This document shows positions 24,214 through 36,338 of a stretch of DNA of 64,000 nucleotides, in pieces; position 1 is the first letter of the stretch, and each line of letters begins with the position of its first letter. The position numbers and the translations under genes were made by a program. Source of the stretch: Cyclospora cayetanensis (taxonomy: Eukaryota; Apicomplexa; Conoidasida; Eucoccidiorida; Eimeriidae); assembly GCF_002999335.1 (NCBI RefSeq), contig NW_020312750.1:1-64000 (forward strand). The letters are read 5' to 3'. Below the pieces are notes generated by a model, which was not told the origin of the DNA, searched no databases, and saw only the letters and a program-made list of their open reading frames with translations.

Positions 24214-24645
24214 CTATTGACTGGGTGCAACGATGTACTCCACAGATCTACCATGACGCGGGGTAATAGTGATGCGGACGTTAGGTTTCGAAGATTGGAA
24301 TGTATGCTGAAACACTGGAGCGGTGCACCATGGCCCCATTCCTTGTGGCTGCGCTGCGACTTTGACCCCTGTACCTGGGCACACGAACTGCCGTACAAAA
24401 CGGGAATTCAGATCGGACAGCTCTGGGGGCGGAGATACCGATGGAGGAAACTTTGTCGAGTACATCCTTGCCATGGTGGGATCAAACATTCGCTGTTGTA
24501 TGTCCTTCTCCTGCAGCTGTTGAAGTGTTCGATTTGAAGGCTCTGCACCTCCAGCCAGTGAGGATTCCATGGCAGAAAGATATAGGGTGGAGGAAATCCG
24601 CGAATGTGCAGAAGTCTGGTTGGGGGAGCTCTGCTGTGGTGGTGG
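24214..24645 (-). CDS. Possible exon of an unidentified protein
   Basis: The frame opens at a plausible acceptor (CCACTGCTAG, ending at 24646) and contains an in-frame ATG at 24570. The peptide looks like real protein: a Gln/Ser/Pro-rich start, a short helix (RTLQQLQEKDIQQRMFDP), then VRQFVCPGTGVKVAAQPQG and SKPNVRITITPRHGRSVEYI, and ends with TAG at 24214. Two cysteines are seen in the latter half. No family is recognised. It may be the last exon of a gene that begins with the signal-peptide-like frame at 25072. Confidence 0.35.
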   Translation of the reverse strand, partial: PPPQQSSPNQTSAHSRISSTLYLSAMESSLAGGAEPSNRTLQQLQEKDIQQRMFDPTMARMYSTKFPPSVSPPPELSDLNSRFVRQFVCPGTGVKVAAQPQGMGPWCTAPVFQHTFQSSKPNVRITITPRHGRSVEYIVAPSQ

Positions 24646-24996
24646 CTAGCAGTGGATAAAAGTGACCAGTGGAAATAAAACGCGTCTCGTGAGAAATACC
24701 TTACTTTACCGAGAAATACCCCGTGCTCTGATATCCGATATGTACAGCACTGCTTTTACTCTATACTATCCAGCATGCAGAAGGATACACCCGCAGGAAG
24801 GCATCGGAGGAGCGACCAGCCAGCCTAAAGGGCCTCGTCCCGGGCAAGGCTGTCTCGGGCGCAGCCATGGTAGCAAACACAACCCTACCCGAAGGGTCTC
24901 TACATTGTTCTATATGCATTGTATTAGTGTTCTTATTTGTCGAATTATTCAAAATTAGGCATAAGCAGCAGGCACGCCGAAAATATTGATACCCCT

Positions 24997-25072
24997 GGGC
25001 GTACGTGTGTGCCAGACTAACTGTTGTGAAGAACACTGTCGCCAGCACCAACTCACAAAAACAAGCATGCAT
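24997..25072 (-). CDS. Possible first exon with a signal peptide
   Basis: From a true ATG at 25072 the minus strand encodes a short polar lead, a hydrophobic core (LVLATVFFTTVSLA) and a likely cleavage site around HTYAQG, close to a GTATCA donor. This has the form of a secretory signal peptide and could be the first exon of the gene ending at 24214. The intermediate exon, perhaps near 24770-24870, is not resolved, so the link is inference. Confidence 0.25.
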
Positions 25073-25308
25073 CCACTACCTCAATATGATGGGTCGATTT
25101 TCACATTTTTAGAGCGTTTCATGTAGAGGAATATCTCAATGTGAGGCGAAATAACAAAGTATCCAGATCAAAGGCTAATCAACTGGCTTGCCAGGACAGG
25201 GAGGGATTCGACTGGGATTACTGATCGCACGAAACAAAGCGAACGAATGCAAGAGTAGAAAACTCTACTAGGGCTCATGGCTCTCCTTGAAAGTGCGTAG
25301 TACACCGT

Positions 25309-25341
25309 GCTTTGGGGTCTCGTGTCGCGAGACCCCAAAGC
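25309..25341. repeat. Perfect 14-bp inverted repeat, 5-base loop
   Basis: GCTTTGGGGTCTCG, loop TGTCG, then CGAGACCCCAAAGC. It stands alone in repeat-poor intergenic sequence with no open frame across it. There is no T-run after it, so it does not resemble a simple RNA polymerase III terminator hairpin. Confidence 0.92.
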
Positions 25342-27223
25342 CCTTTCGGCAGTAACACATTGCTGTAGCGTGCCAAGCTCATTAAACAGTCACCACCCTG
25401 TGGATTTGCGTAGGACGATTTGCAGCGGGTTTGCCTCATGATGTCAATCTTATTGTAAGATACTTGCTACAGGGCATTATTTGCAATATTCTAGAAGAAA
25501 ATACGCAGTGCGCCAGTGCGATATGCAGCTTCGGGCCCAACAATACTTAGACAACCTACAAAGGTGCCGCCTGGCATATTTCCTTGTGGTCGAAGCCTGT
25601 TGGTGACGGATCAAGTAGACGGCCAAGTCGCTTTGGAAAGTGCAACGCATTATTTTCTGAAGTTCTGACTACCAGCCTTCTTGTGTAACGCTCGATATAA
25701 GTTTTTCGTCCGGGGAATCATTTCCGGCGTCAGTACAAAAGCTATAGAAAGTTACTGAGCGTCCCCAAAGAACTCGTATCTTCTATGCCCACGTTCTTTT
25801 GAATTTTCGATATCAGGGGAGAGGGGCAGGCAAACTCCACAGAGCTTCAGCCTCAAGACACGCTGGGCATTCACCGCTACTTACACATAGCACGTAGGGC
25901 GCACATGCACAACATTGAGTCTTCTTTCTACCGAGCTTACAGTACTATGAGGTTAAAAATAACAAGGGCATATATCAATTAGGTCATGCTCACCTGGGTC
26001 TTGACTAAAAACCAATGAAGTGTAGCTGCCTATGCATAGCATTGTCCGCTTTATATTTGCTCGAATTTCGCCTCAGGTGCCACTCACAGATGGCCCGGAA
26101 TACATACATGCGTACTGGTATGCCTTCTAAAAGGCTTCCAATTTCATCTCTGCACCTACTCGGACGGTGATCGAATACGAAGATAAGCATATCGCATGGG
26201 ACCAAAGGGGAGTTGAAAGTCATTCTGCTGTGGAAGGTTTCCTTCACTACCCCGAGGGGTGTACGCGTCCGTGCTGTGTAAAAACTAAGCTTGTTTAGAA
26301 AGCCTTGTAGGCCCAAGGGCCTTGGTCTTCTCGCGATCCTCAAACTACAGGGGGTGAAATCCACGCTTCTCCCTTTCCATATTGATGCATTTGTACGCTT
26401 CTGTGCCAGGTGGAACAGGTGCAAAATGGTTCTTCCTCCTGAATGTCAGAGGGGCTGATGGCAAAAACCCGTGTTTTCAGTTTTCGCAACTTATGTTCGT
26501 CTTTTCAGACCCAAAAAGTTGGCTTCAACTCGATACTTGCAGTCAACGAACTGAATGACTTTGCAAACTGGAGTACTGCAACCTTTCGAAATAGCCCACG
26601 GCAGCACCCAACCCAGCACAGCCCGACATCGAGCCAAGATCGTACGGCACAATTGCCAATGAAGCCCGGAATCTAGCAGACAAAGCTCACTTCAAGACTC
26701 AGCAAAGCCTAATGTGAAATGCGTATCCAGTAAAGCCCCATGTAATAGGGAGTCTGCGTGGCCAATGTCATAGCGTAGCATCATGTCTCTATCATAACCC
26801 AGCTACAAGGCGTGCCGTGTTGTGTATATAAATTGGTCGAAGACAGAAAATTAAGCAAGAACCTGTCTGAGAAAAAAGGCACCGCTGGAACTGCCGAAGA
26901 GTCCCATAAATGCCATTTTCAAACCTTTGTCGGAACCAGTGGGTGGCGGCGTGCAGAGAGTGCACTTTGCGGCAGTTGCACCCTATAACGTCAGCACGGC
27001 CAGCTAGCTAGCAAGAAGCAGCTAGTTGCCTTTACTACGGTGCGACAATGACTCTAAAACTATGCATCTGCTGGAGGCCGCGCAGGAAAGGCCACTTGGA
27101 CGTGCCCCCCACATCCTATACCTGCGGTGACGAATACTCTTTGTGGGGTCTCACTTAACACTTGTGCTCCCCCACAATGAAGAGCTAGTAACCAGATATG
27201 AACACCCAGCACCTGGACGCCTG

Positions 27224-28597
27224 TCAGCAGCTAGCGCAGGTTGAGCAAGAGTACACGTTCCTTGCCATCTGCCTGATCGGGTCGTACACGCGCTTTTCTG
27301 GATTTCCGGTACGGCGAATGTATACTGGAGGGGCGACGTAAGACTCCGTTGGCAGCTTATATTCTCGAGCGCCTGTCAAACCTGTATCGAGCTCTTTATA
27401 GTAGATGCCTTGGCGGTAGGCTTCACCGGCGACGTGGGCCACTGCGTGAGAAAGAGGAAAGCACAACAACATGAGAACTTATTTTTGCATCACGATCCTC
27501 TAAACCGCGCCTCAGGAGTACAATACTATGCTTGTTCTTTCGCTGAATCAGCACTCTGGCCACCATCCTCCTTCCTCGGCGCTCGTGCTCAGGGGAAGCA
27601 ACACCGCCTTGCCTAGCGGGAGCCCTGTGCCTGAGACGGTTGGGCTGGATGCCGCCGCACGCCTGTGCAGGAGGCAAAAGAACAGCACAGAAATAGGGGT
27701 AGTTGGAGGATAGTGTATTTTGCTTACGAATATTGCGTTCAAAGAAAGCCGTGTCCTCTTCTCCTGTTGGAATATATGTATGCCATCTCCTGATGACAGT
27801 CTCGGTATTGCGTCGTCTCAGCTTGTCCCAATATGTGAAGTCCTTTGTCTCGTAAGTTGAAATTCTCTTGATGAAACCTTCAGGGTCCTCCTCTGTAACT
27901 ACCGCGTCAAGTGGTTTAATGGGCGGGGGCGCGCCAAAGACGCCATAGATTCTGTCTGCATGTTTTGAATCAGCCCTTTGCAACATGGTGAGGTAATGTG
28001 CGTGTTCTCGCATCTGCTCTTCCTCCAGACCTCTCATGGTATTCTCTTGCTCCTGCAATTCTTTGAGTTCCTTCAGCTGACTCTGGTCAAGGTTCTGCTG
28101 GCTGTGTAGGTGCATTAACCGCTGCTGGACCATTTGACGTTCTCTGAGTGCGTTCTGTGTCTCCATATCCTCTTCGTTTTCGGACAGTTGCTCCGCTTGT
28201 TTCCCTTCGCCACGCCATGCCTCCTCTGCCACCAGCACGGGAAGCACTGCCCTAAAACGAGAGTTAGCTAAAAGGGGCGATTCTCTAAGCATGCAGTCCC
28301 GTTTAATGCAGTGTAATCAAGGGCTGAAGTATCGGATGCAGACTTAATCAGCTGCTTATTCATGGATTTCAGCAGCTTGCAGCATCAGATGTGTGCAGGA
28401 ATTGTAATGAGAAGCTTCTTACCTGAATGTGTAGCGGCGGGATTCTTTGGCGTCACTGCATGGACAGTTACAAGATTTCCAGGATTCGGCTGGGCCCTGA
28501 GCTCTGCTGGTATTGGAGTGTCATCGGCGCGAATCACCACCGAGAGGGAGGGCGTGGTGACGGAGAAGGTGTCGAGGACTGAGTATCTGTTCGCCAT
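27224..28597 (-). CDS. Unidentified 310-residue coiled-coil protein
   Basis: Three exons (28597-28423, 28267-27728, 27441-27224) join in phase to 933 nt with a clean ATG and stop. The N-terminus (MANRYSVLDTFSVTTPSLSV) is followed by a short Pro-rich part. Residues of about 80 to 150 form a strongly charged Glu/Gln/Leu coiled coil (for example QSQLKELKELQEQENTMRGL). The second half is mixed and folded-looking: RIYGVFGAPPPIKPLD, then an aromatic basic stretch (DFTYWDKLRRRNTETVIRRWHTYI), then YVAPPVYIRRTGNPEKRVYD and a short Cys-containing tail. There is no signal peptide or membrane segment and, unlike its neighbours, almost no homopolymer runs. The composition suggests a conserved cytoskeletal or pellicle-type protein, but that is a guess; I do not recognise the family. 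Confidence 0.75.
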
Positions 28598-30453
28598 GGT
28601 GAGAATTAGAAGGACGTGGAATAACCTGGATGAAAGAAAACTACAGTTACTAGGGAAATTAGGACAAGGAAAACCTGAAGCTGCACGGAGGCGTGATGTA
28701 TTACCGCAGGCGACAATCGAGTAACGAATTCTTCGACCCAGTACAAGAGAGGAAAATACTCGTAAAAATGAACGGAAATAGACCTGTTTCTGTGGTACAA
28801 CAAAAGAAAACGTCAGGAATCTTGATTTCTGATGGAAAAAGCTCGAATAATGCCGATATGAGTAGAGACGAATGACCGCGATTTTCTACGGCCTTGACCG
28901 CCTCGCTAGCAAGTCGTGGCTAGCGTCCAGGTGGGGCCGTTGGAGCACATGAATTTAGTGCTCCTTCTTGCAGCCCTCTCTTTGCGACACATTGCGTCGT
29001 TATATACAGTTAGGAATCGTTTAAGCATGGCTTATTAATGCCATGTATGCTCATAAGGCAGTCAGGGAGTTGCATGGAGTGGCTCAGCTGAGACCCGTCG
29101 AGGCTCAACAGGCTTGCGCAGCGCTCTCTGCAGATCCAATGCAACATTGCCGAGGTGCTGTACAACATCAGCGAATGCAGTCTTTCTGCTTAACAGCAAA
29201 GTCTCTCGATGGTAAGTGCTCTGGTTTCGCGGTTTGCTTAGGAGCTGACAGCAACCCAGGGAGTCGGTCATGCAACTTGTAGTACAGTGGCAGGCTTTGC
29301 TTTCCAAGGCGGGTTCTCCAAAAGCAATCGCTACTCCCTGCTCTGAATCGGGTAATCTGCAGGCGTTACGGCACACCTGGCCATAGTGTAGCTTTTAGCT
29401 TTTTGCAGCATCGTGTGCCACGCAGTGCTTCAGCTCTCAGGGGCAATCCGAACTTGCAATGTTTTAGTCTACTTTCCGTCCTGCAGTATTTATTATCAGC
29501 ATAGCCACATTACGTATCAAGAGGCAGGGTCGTTTTCCGTTGCCAATGCACTTCGGATCAGCCACAATGGACCTGCTTGAGCCGACATTTTGTTGTCAAC
29601 ATGGCACAAGGTCACGTGCCTTGAAACCCTACACAATGGTTGTGACGCTCCACAAGCTTCCAGTAGCGCTTTGCACAGCCCTTTCTATTGCATGGGTGCT
29701 GCTAGTCATGCTGCCCCGCGACACTGCCCTATTTCCACCCGCTTCCTTATGGCTGCCTTTCTCGGTTTCAACAGACACACAACCAGCGGAAAGACACCCC
29801 ACGAATTCCGCAAGTTGCGACTCATCATATGGAAGCAAGTAGTCCACGCTGGTAGAGGGAGCAGTACAGCTCGAAGTCAGAACCTATGCGCGAGCTAACA
29901 TTTATTTACAACGGCGCCAGGGCGTGGCAGCTTTAAGTAACTCGGCGACTGTTCTTACATCCCCCCTGTATGCTCGTATGCATTATTCTCCATTTAAATT
30001 CTTTACATCATTGGTTTTACCCTATTGGCCAGACTATCTAGTGAGTCAATGGTCCTCAATCAATTTGACCCGTAGTCACTCCTCGTATTGTGCTTAACAG
30101 CACCAAAATACCAACCCCCCCACACCCCGGACAGCAAGTAAATAAAACCTGTGTCTCACGGTCTGATACGAAACGATGCAAGCTTGCAATAGCGAGCCTT
30201 TTGCCCATGCACGCCACCCCACTCTTCGCCTGCTGATTAGTGCCCTGCCAAAGTCCGCAGATAGATGCCCATCAGACTTGACCGACTGCATGCTACGCCA
30301 TGGTCATTCAAGCTCGAAGGGGATGGGCAACCGGTAGGCGCATAGCCGCCTGCAGGCAAAAAGTGCCGTCTGTTTCGCTGTTTAACTCTGGCACTGCCGC
30401 TCCCCTACTTCAGACACGCGTAAAAATGAACTGCTCCTGCTGCCTAGGCAAAC
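28598..30453. other. Intergenic, no gene seen
   Basis: Repeat-poor sequence between the start of the coiled-coil gene and the end of eRF3. Open frames are under about 105 codons, and none shows recognisable protein or convincing splice sites. It should contain the promoter of the coiled-coil gene and the 3' end of eRF3. Confidence 0.55.
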
Positions 30454-33400
30454 TCAAGGATCTTTGTTATGCGCCCTGCGGCAATAGTCTTCCCTGAGAC
30501 AGACCACACAACAAAGCCCTACCGCACACACTTCAAATGAAGGGCAGACTAGTCCTTTTCCAATGGCAGTGTTTTTCAGACACCGCTTGGCACGATGAAG
30601 CACCATGCGTGCCCAGGCAACTCCATACACCCTTCTTATACACACACATGGCCAGGCAAAGAAAATCAGAGGTATGGGAATAGCCAAATAATGAAAGAGG
30701 CAACCACTGTGGCAACATCGCCACCCACTGTGTTTCATCTACTGAGGTCCCAGCAACGCCCTTTCTTGCAACCCGCCGCAGAGGGCTCTCCCTCCTACGC
30801 CTTTGGTTCGTGCTTCTACTTTCCCTATATAGAACCCCTGCGCGGCACACCTTCATCACGAAGCGTGAAGCGCCCTAGCTGGGAACAGGCCTCATACTCC
30901 TCCACGCACATGGGCTTTGAGAGCTGCGACAGCGGCGTCAACAAGGGCAGAGGGGAAGAAAGCAGTGCAGGTAGGCAGACACACGCGGCTGGAGAGCTCC
31001 TCCTGCCCCAATATTCCCCGCGAAGGAACAACAATCAAAAAGCACTATGCCCCAGCGTGCAAAGCCGATGCATATGCTGCTCCAATCGTTGAGGCAAAAC
31101 TTCATAAAGACGTGTGGATGCCCCCAGCCAGGGAAGTACAAGTACAGCGGAGGGTCACGGAGCACTTCATGAGGAAGTACTCACCAAAATCTCGATGCTG
31201 ACCAGACAGTCGCTCTTCACGAACTGCGGATTCGTCTTCTTCTTTTTCCCGTCAGAAGACTCTGCAGCAAAACACCCCCAGCCCCCCAACGCCCAATCAA
31301 TGAGCACGTGAGCTTCAGATGACACTGCTGCAACTCTCGCTGAGGGCAACCTGCACTACACTAGACAAAGGGGAAGCTACGGTGAGGAACGCTGCCCGCT
31401 TGACGTGTCGAGTCCTCCGCTTAGGACCCGTAAGCAGCCATAAAAAAGCGCATGCAGGAAGCCCCAAGTCTCGAAGCTAGCCAGCGAGCAAGACCGCGAG
31501 AACGCACCGTGAAGCTTGCCCAACATAACTTCTTCCCGTGCAGTATGCACATGCATTATGCATGTGTAGCCCGCAGTGAGGAGAGGCCGGTGCTCCAACA
31601 ACTCCATGACTTTCACATAGGCGAGAATCTTACTAGCCACTGGGCAGGGAGCCTCCGGGCAGCACAAAACAGCGCCGCTATAGAGGGCGTCCTCTTCACA
31701 CCCCAGCAGCTTGATGCGAACGTTTTCCCCTACACTTGCGTATCCCACATCGTCCTCATCAATGTAAATGCCAGAAACTTTCACGCGCTTCTTGTTAGGC
31801 ATCAAAACAACCTGCAGGACAAGACAGAAAAGCTGGGGAACACAGAGAGCTGCGCGCAGGCTCCCTGCATGCGCGAAGTCCCCTAATACCCCACACAGAC
31901 ACCCCCAAACTTCCCCCCTTACTCCTGGTCGAGAAAACAGACAGACAGACAGACAGACACCTCCCCTTTAAAATCTGCTACATTGCAGCAGTCTCACGGT
32001 CATGCCAAAGGTGACTGTGCCAGCCTCCACTTTCCCCAACGCTGTCACGCCGTTATCCTTGTACCTACACTCAGGAAACGGCACAACTCGATGTGGAAAG
32101 ATGCAATTTTAATACTGCTGCCCATTCTAGGTGTTCGCTGCATCGAAGCTCGAAGCAAGAGACACCCAATCAAATCGTATATGCCGCATTGCCTACTCCA
32201 TGTGGAAAGACCTCAAGCCCTATTATTCCCGCAGGCCTTTGCCGTTTCTCCGTACAGCCAGGAAAAAGACAAGCCGACCTCCTACGGAAACGACTGCCTG
32301 CTCTCCTGCCGCTCGTGCATGCCTCTAGGCTTCTCAAAGCCTTTCCTCTCACCCGTCTAGAATAGGGATCCTCAGAGCCGCATTCGGCTTCCTAGGGGGA
32401 GGTGTCAGGCCGTCAAGCACTTCAAATAGTGTCGGCTCCTCTGCACTATACCAGGAAGCCTTAGCGTCGAAGCAGGGACTATCCTTTCGCGAGACATGGC
32501 ACTGCAGCAGAAGAAATCAAAAGCCCACGTATACATATCCCCATAAATGCACATACAAAGATATATATACATACATATACACGTACAGACGCACACACAC
32601 CGATATACATATATAAACATACACACACACACACATATATATATATATAAACATACACAAACATACAAACATCCACAAACACACATAAAACATCTGTATG
32701 CATATGCTTTTCCTTCCTGAAGGGTCCGCTGCTTGAAAAGGCACAAAAAGTGACCCTTAAGCGGACTGTGCGAAATACCCACGTCATTCAGGATGTTACA
32801 AGCATAAGAGTAAGTTGTACGAAGACCATTGGCGGCTTAAAAGGGAGCACTGCAACATTCGCCATGAGGAATGTATCCACGACACAGCGTCACCCCACTT
32901 TTTTCAAGAAATCTAGCTCTGGCAGCCTCCAAAATCAGAAGAACAGACATCAACGCCAGACAAAGACCGGCCGTGTGTGTGCGTGCGTTTTGCTGTGAGC
33001 CACCATAGAGCGAGAGGGGCACGCCACAGGAAAACATGGGAAGTTTTGTAGGTTCTTTACCTTCAGGTTCTGTCCTGCCAGGCCCGAAATCGGGATGTAT
33101 ACCAAGTTTTTCCCCAGAACGAATCCGCAGCCTTGAAAAAAAGCTTTTGTCTTCCTGATAATTTCTCGGTATCGTTCTTCATTCCACTGGCACGTTGATT
33201 CATCCATTTTATTCACTGCCACGACCAGCTGACACACTCCTGAAAATGCATGCACGCATGCAAAAGGCTGAAGAGGCATGCAAAACACCGCGGTCAATCA
33301 ACGAGGCACTATGGCGCGATCGTCTCAGAGGGAGGGAGGAGGCTGAATGCCAAAGTGCAACTAATGCATTAAACGCTTTCCCCGCTAGATACGTGTTCGC

Positions 33401-36002
33401 GAAAAGTAGCCCGCTTGCACGGAGCAGCAGCAAGTCATGGGAAAATGGCAAGAGGGCAACCCGACCAACTACTGCACACATTTTAAAACTTGAGGATAGA
33501 AATTCAAGTCCTCGCTTGCGACCCCCGATGTATGCAAGTACCACACAGTCCAACGACAACAACCAAGTACATGGTTGGCTCTTACCCAAGGTTTTCGCTA
33601 GCAACGTGTGTTCCCTCGTTTGTCCACCTTTTTCAAATCCTGTCTCGAATTCGCCTTTCCTGGAGGAAATAATGAGCACCCCAATGTCTGCCTGAACGGA
33701 AACACACAGAGGATCGTTTCCCACGCGCGGCAACACATCCTCGCACACGCAATGATGCCCTTCCAAAAAACTCACACACGAACTTCTACAAGGCAAAGGA
33801 TGTGAGCGTGAAAAAAACCAATGTGAAAACGGAGGTGGCTGCGTTTACCACTAGCGATCCTGACTTTCAAAAGTACTCAAGCAACTGCCACGATACTCCA
33901 AGTCCCAGCCATATTCCTACCTAAAGACGCTTCCTTGACCCCCTCTTCCACTCCCCAACCTGAACCTGAACCTCCAACCCCACCCACCCCTCCAACCGTT
34001 ATTGCCCCCCTATAAGCCAAGCAGCAGCCGGCCGCCTTTCTGTTAGAGGAGAAGGGGAGCACATAAAGACTTCACGAGCCTATGCTGCCTGCCTGCCTGC
34101 CTATCCTCCCTGCATTCGGCATACCTGAGCTGCACCTTCAATCATGTTGGGTACGAAAGCCTTATGTCCTGGAGCATCCAGCAGCGTGAAACGTCTGTTG
34201 GGAGTGCTGAAGTAGGCACGGCCTACTTCCACTGTCTTGCCCTGAAGACGGTGAAAGCCGCACAGGAACGCAATTGAGAGTTTTTTCGCATTTTTCCAAG
34301 GAGGGTAAGCCCTTTCCCTCTCCTCCTCATTATGAGTAACTCCTCCCCATTATTAGCAACCCCTCATTATGAGTAACTCCTCCCCATTATTAGCAACTCC
34401 TCATTATGAGTAACTCCTCCCCATTATTAGCAACTCCTCCTTATGAGTAACTCCTCCCCATTATTAGCAACTCCTCCTTATGAGTAACTCCTCCCCATTA
34501 TTAGCAACTCCTCATTATGAGTAACTCCTCCCCATTATTAGCAACTCCTCATTATGAGTAACTCCTCACGCAGCTGACACCCACGAAAACAACACTTCAC
34601 CTTTTGCCGCTCCTCTTCATTCGTGTCCATCACGAACGCTAGGAACCAAGAGTCCCTGTTTTTCTCCTTTGCCTCTCTTTCGTATTTCTCAATGGTTCTG
34701 GAGTCGACACCCCCCGTGAGGTAAAGGATGTTGCCGCAAGTCGTGCTCTTGCCAGCATCAACATGGCCAATGAATACAATGTTCAGATGCGGCCTAGGGT
34801 CAGGCTTCATCTTGGCAGACTTCCCGGGAGCTACGCCTGGAGCTGCAGTTTCCTCTGCTTCTCCCTCCATAGGGGGGGGAGAAGCGTCTGGTTCCGATGT
34901 CTCCCCCGGGGTGGCCTTCTCCGCTTCTATACTGTCATCTGAACGCGCTTAAATGCCAGAAAAAAAGCGGGGTAGCAAATCCGACACGACGAATAAAGAC
35001 CGCAGCACATGCATAGCAGCGTGTACGAGCAAAGACGCCTACGCAGCACGTGCAAAACGCCCCCTCTCACCCCTCCCTTCCCCCCGAGAAAGTGCAGAAA
35101 ATTCCAAATGCGGGGAGGAAGGCCTCCTCGCGCTACTCCTCTCCCTTAAACAACTACTTGCATGCTGTGAGCTGAAGGGCCTCTAGGCAAGCGTTGTTTG
35201 CAGCAGCAGCAGCAGCCAGCCGTTTTTTTCAGCTTTTCACGAGAACCCCTCAAGACAAGTCCGATCAAGGCACATAGGAAGCAGGAAAGAGCAAGACACA
35301 GGAAAACGCTTTACACAGGCAGAGACAGCAGGGAGTGGCGATGTGCGAGGTGCAAGGCTACCGAGGTACCACAAATGCGACTGCCGCAAGGGCAGCGACA
35401 AGACTCGCAAGAGTCCAACCGTCACATACACACCCACACGCATATGACGAACACATAACAAGCCAGAGAGAAATTTTAGGCCGCCTCAGTCATGAGAAAA
35501 AGGCAAGAGCGATTCTTTTTTACCTTCTTCATCCCATGAGTGCTCGTTCTCATTAAGGGTAGCGGCCTCCATGCCGCTACAGAGTTCATTCAGAGCAACT
35601 TGCTGCTGGGGTGCTCCAGCCGAGGCAGCCGCAGGCTGCTCTGCCTGAGTTGGTAGTGGCGTCTTTGAGCGCTCCTCAGCAGCAGGGGCCGCAGGCATCA
35701 TGAAGGGTTGCCCTGCAGCAACACAGTTGCAAAAGACAACCAGTGCATGAGGGAAGCGCTCCAACCTGAATTTCCAGAGCAGGCTACCTTCCGAAGCAGT
35801 AGAGCCACGCGTTTTTGCCGCATGAAGGACACGAAGCACACGCTCTTTCGGTTTGTCATGAAGGCAGTTCGCGGCTTCCAGGGAGTCGGCAGTCACGATG
35901 CGCGGCAGCAGCCCGCAAGCACGGGGAGGGCAGCTGCTGCGGTAGGGTCGGCGTACCCGGAATGAATACAGGAGCGTTGGAATTGAGCGAAGACTTTGAC
36001 AT
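30454..36002 (-). CDS. eRF3: Peptide chain release factor eRF3 (GSPT/Sup35 GTPase)
   Basis: eRF3 is the GTPase partner of eRF1 in translation termination. Exons: 36002-35957, 35712-35524, 34938-34601, 34241-34125, 33691-33586, 33239-33061, 32501-32353, 32064-31998, 31811-31508, 31261-31185, 30923-30851 and a last one around 30585-30454; the first eleven give about 548 residues with phases agreeing. The G domain shows [48 protein letters not shown], the eRF3-specific [18 protein letters not shown] and NKMD. Domains II and III follow: [60 protein letters not shown] and [11 protein letters not shown]. The N-terminus starts with [11 protein letters not shown], a PAM2-like poly(A)-binding-protein motif, followed by only about 110 residues before the G domain, with no prion-like Gln/Asn tract. 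The last exon (KNTAIGKG in place of the usual GKTIAIGK) is tentative. Confidence 0.92.
32540..32695. repeat. CATA/CACA/TATA microsatellite in an eRF3 intron
   Basis: Mixed ACATACAAAGATATATATACATACA and ACACACACACACATATATATATATA units in the intron between 33061 and 32501. Confidence 0.92.
34325..34566. repeat. 37-bp minisatellite in an eRF3 intron
   Basis: About six and a half copies of a 37-base unit made of two halves, CTCATTATGAGTAACTC and CTCCCCATTATTAGCAACTC, with a CTCCTTATGAG variant in two copies. It fills most of the intron between exons 4 and 3 (34242-34600). It is more regular than the dinucleotide-type repeats in the other introns of the window. Confidence 0.95.
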
Positions 36003-36338
36003 TGTGCTGTAGCTGAACCGGAGAGAGCAAAACTTGCCTGCCGGCAAAACTACAACGCGGAACGGCCGGCGCTCCTCAGCAACGAACCCAAAAGTGCCTC
36101 AGAGGAGGATGCGAAGGCCACACAGCCGACAAACCCAGGATATATAAAAGGGGATCCAGGTGGATTTAGCACAAGAACTAAAGTGTTAGACACCTGCGTG
36201 CTGAGCGGTAGTGGTCTGGTGTTTGGGCACGACGAAGGCATGCAAATGCTAACAGCCCCTATCAAAGATCCGGCTGCGCGCACTGCCAGTCGCTCCTTCC
36301 ATCATTGACTGCTTGACTTTATAACGTATAATGCAGCT

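Larger units (their letters stand above)
23425..27223. other. Repeat-poor intergenic stretch
   Basis: Nearly 3.8 kb without the CAG or TG repeats that fill the neighbouring genes, and visibly richer in A/T. Open frames are short. One possible gene is listed separately (24214-25072, minus strand), as is a perfect hairpin at 25309-25341. An open frame of about 139 codons on the minus strand at 26005-26424 starts at TTG and is not recognised. The helicase 3' untranslated region begins at the left end. Confidence 0.6.

Noticed and set aside
26005..26424. 139-codon minus-strand frame considered as a retroelement fragment
   Set aside because: It begins at TTG and shows no reverse transcriptase, integrase or gag motif. 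No flanking terminal repeats are seen.
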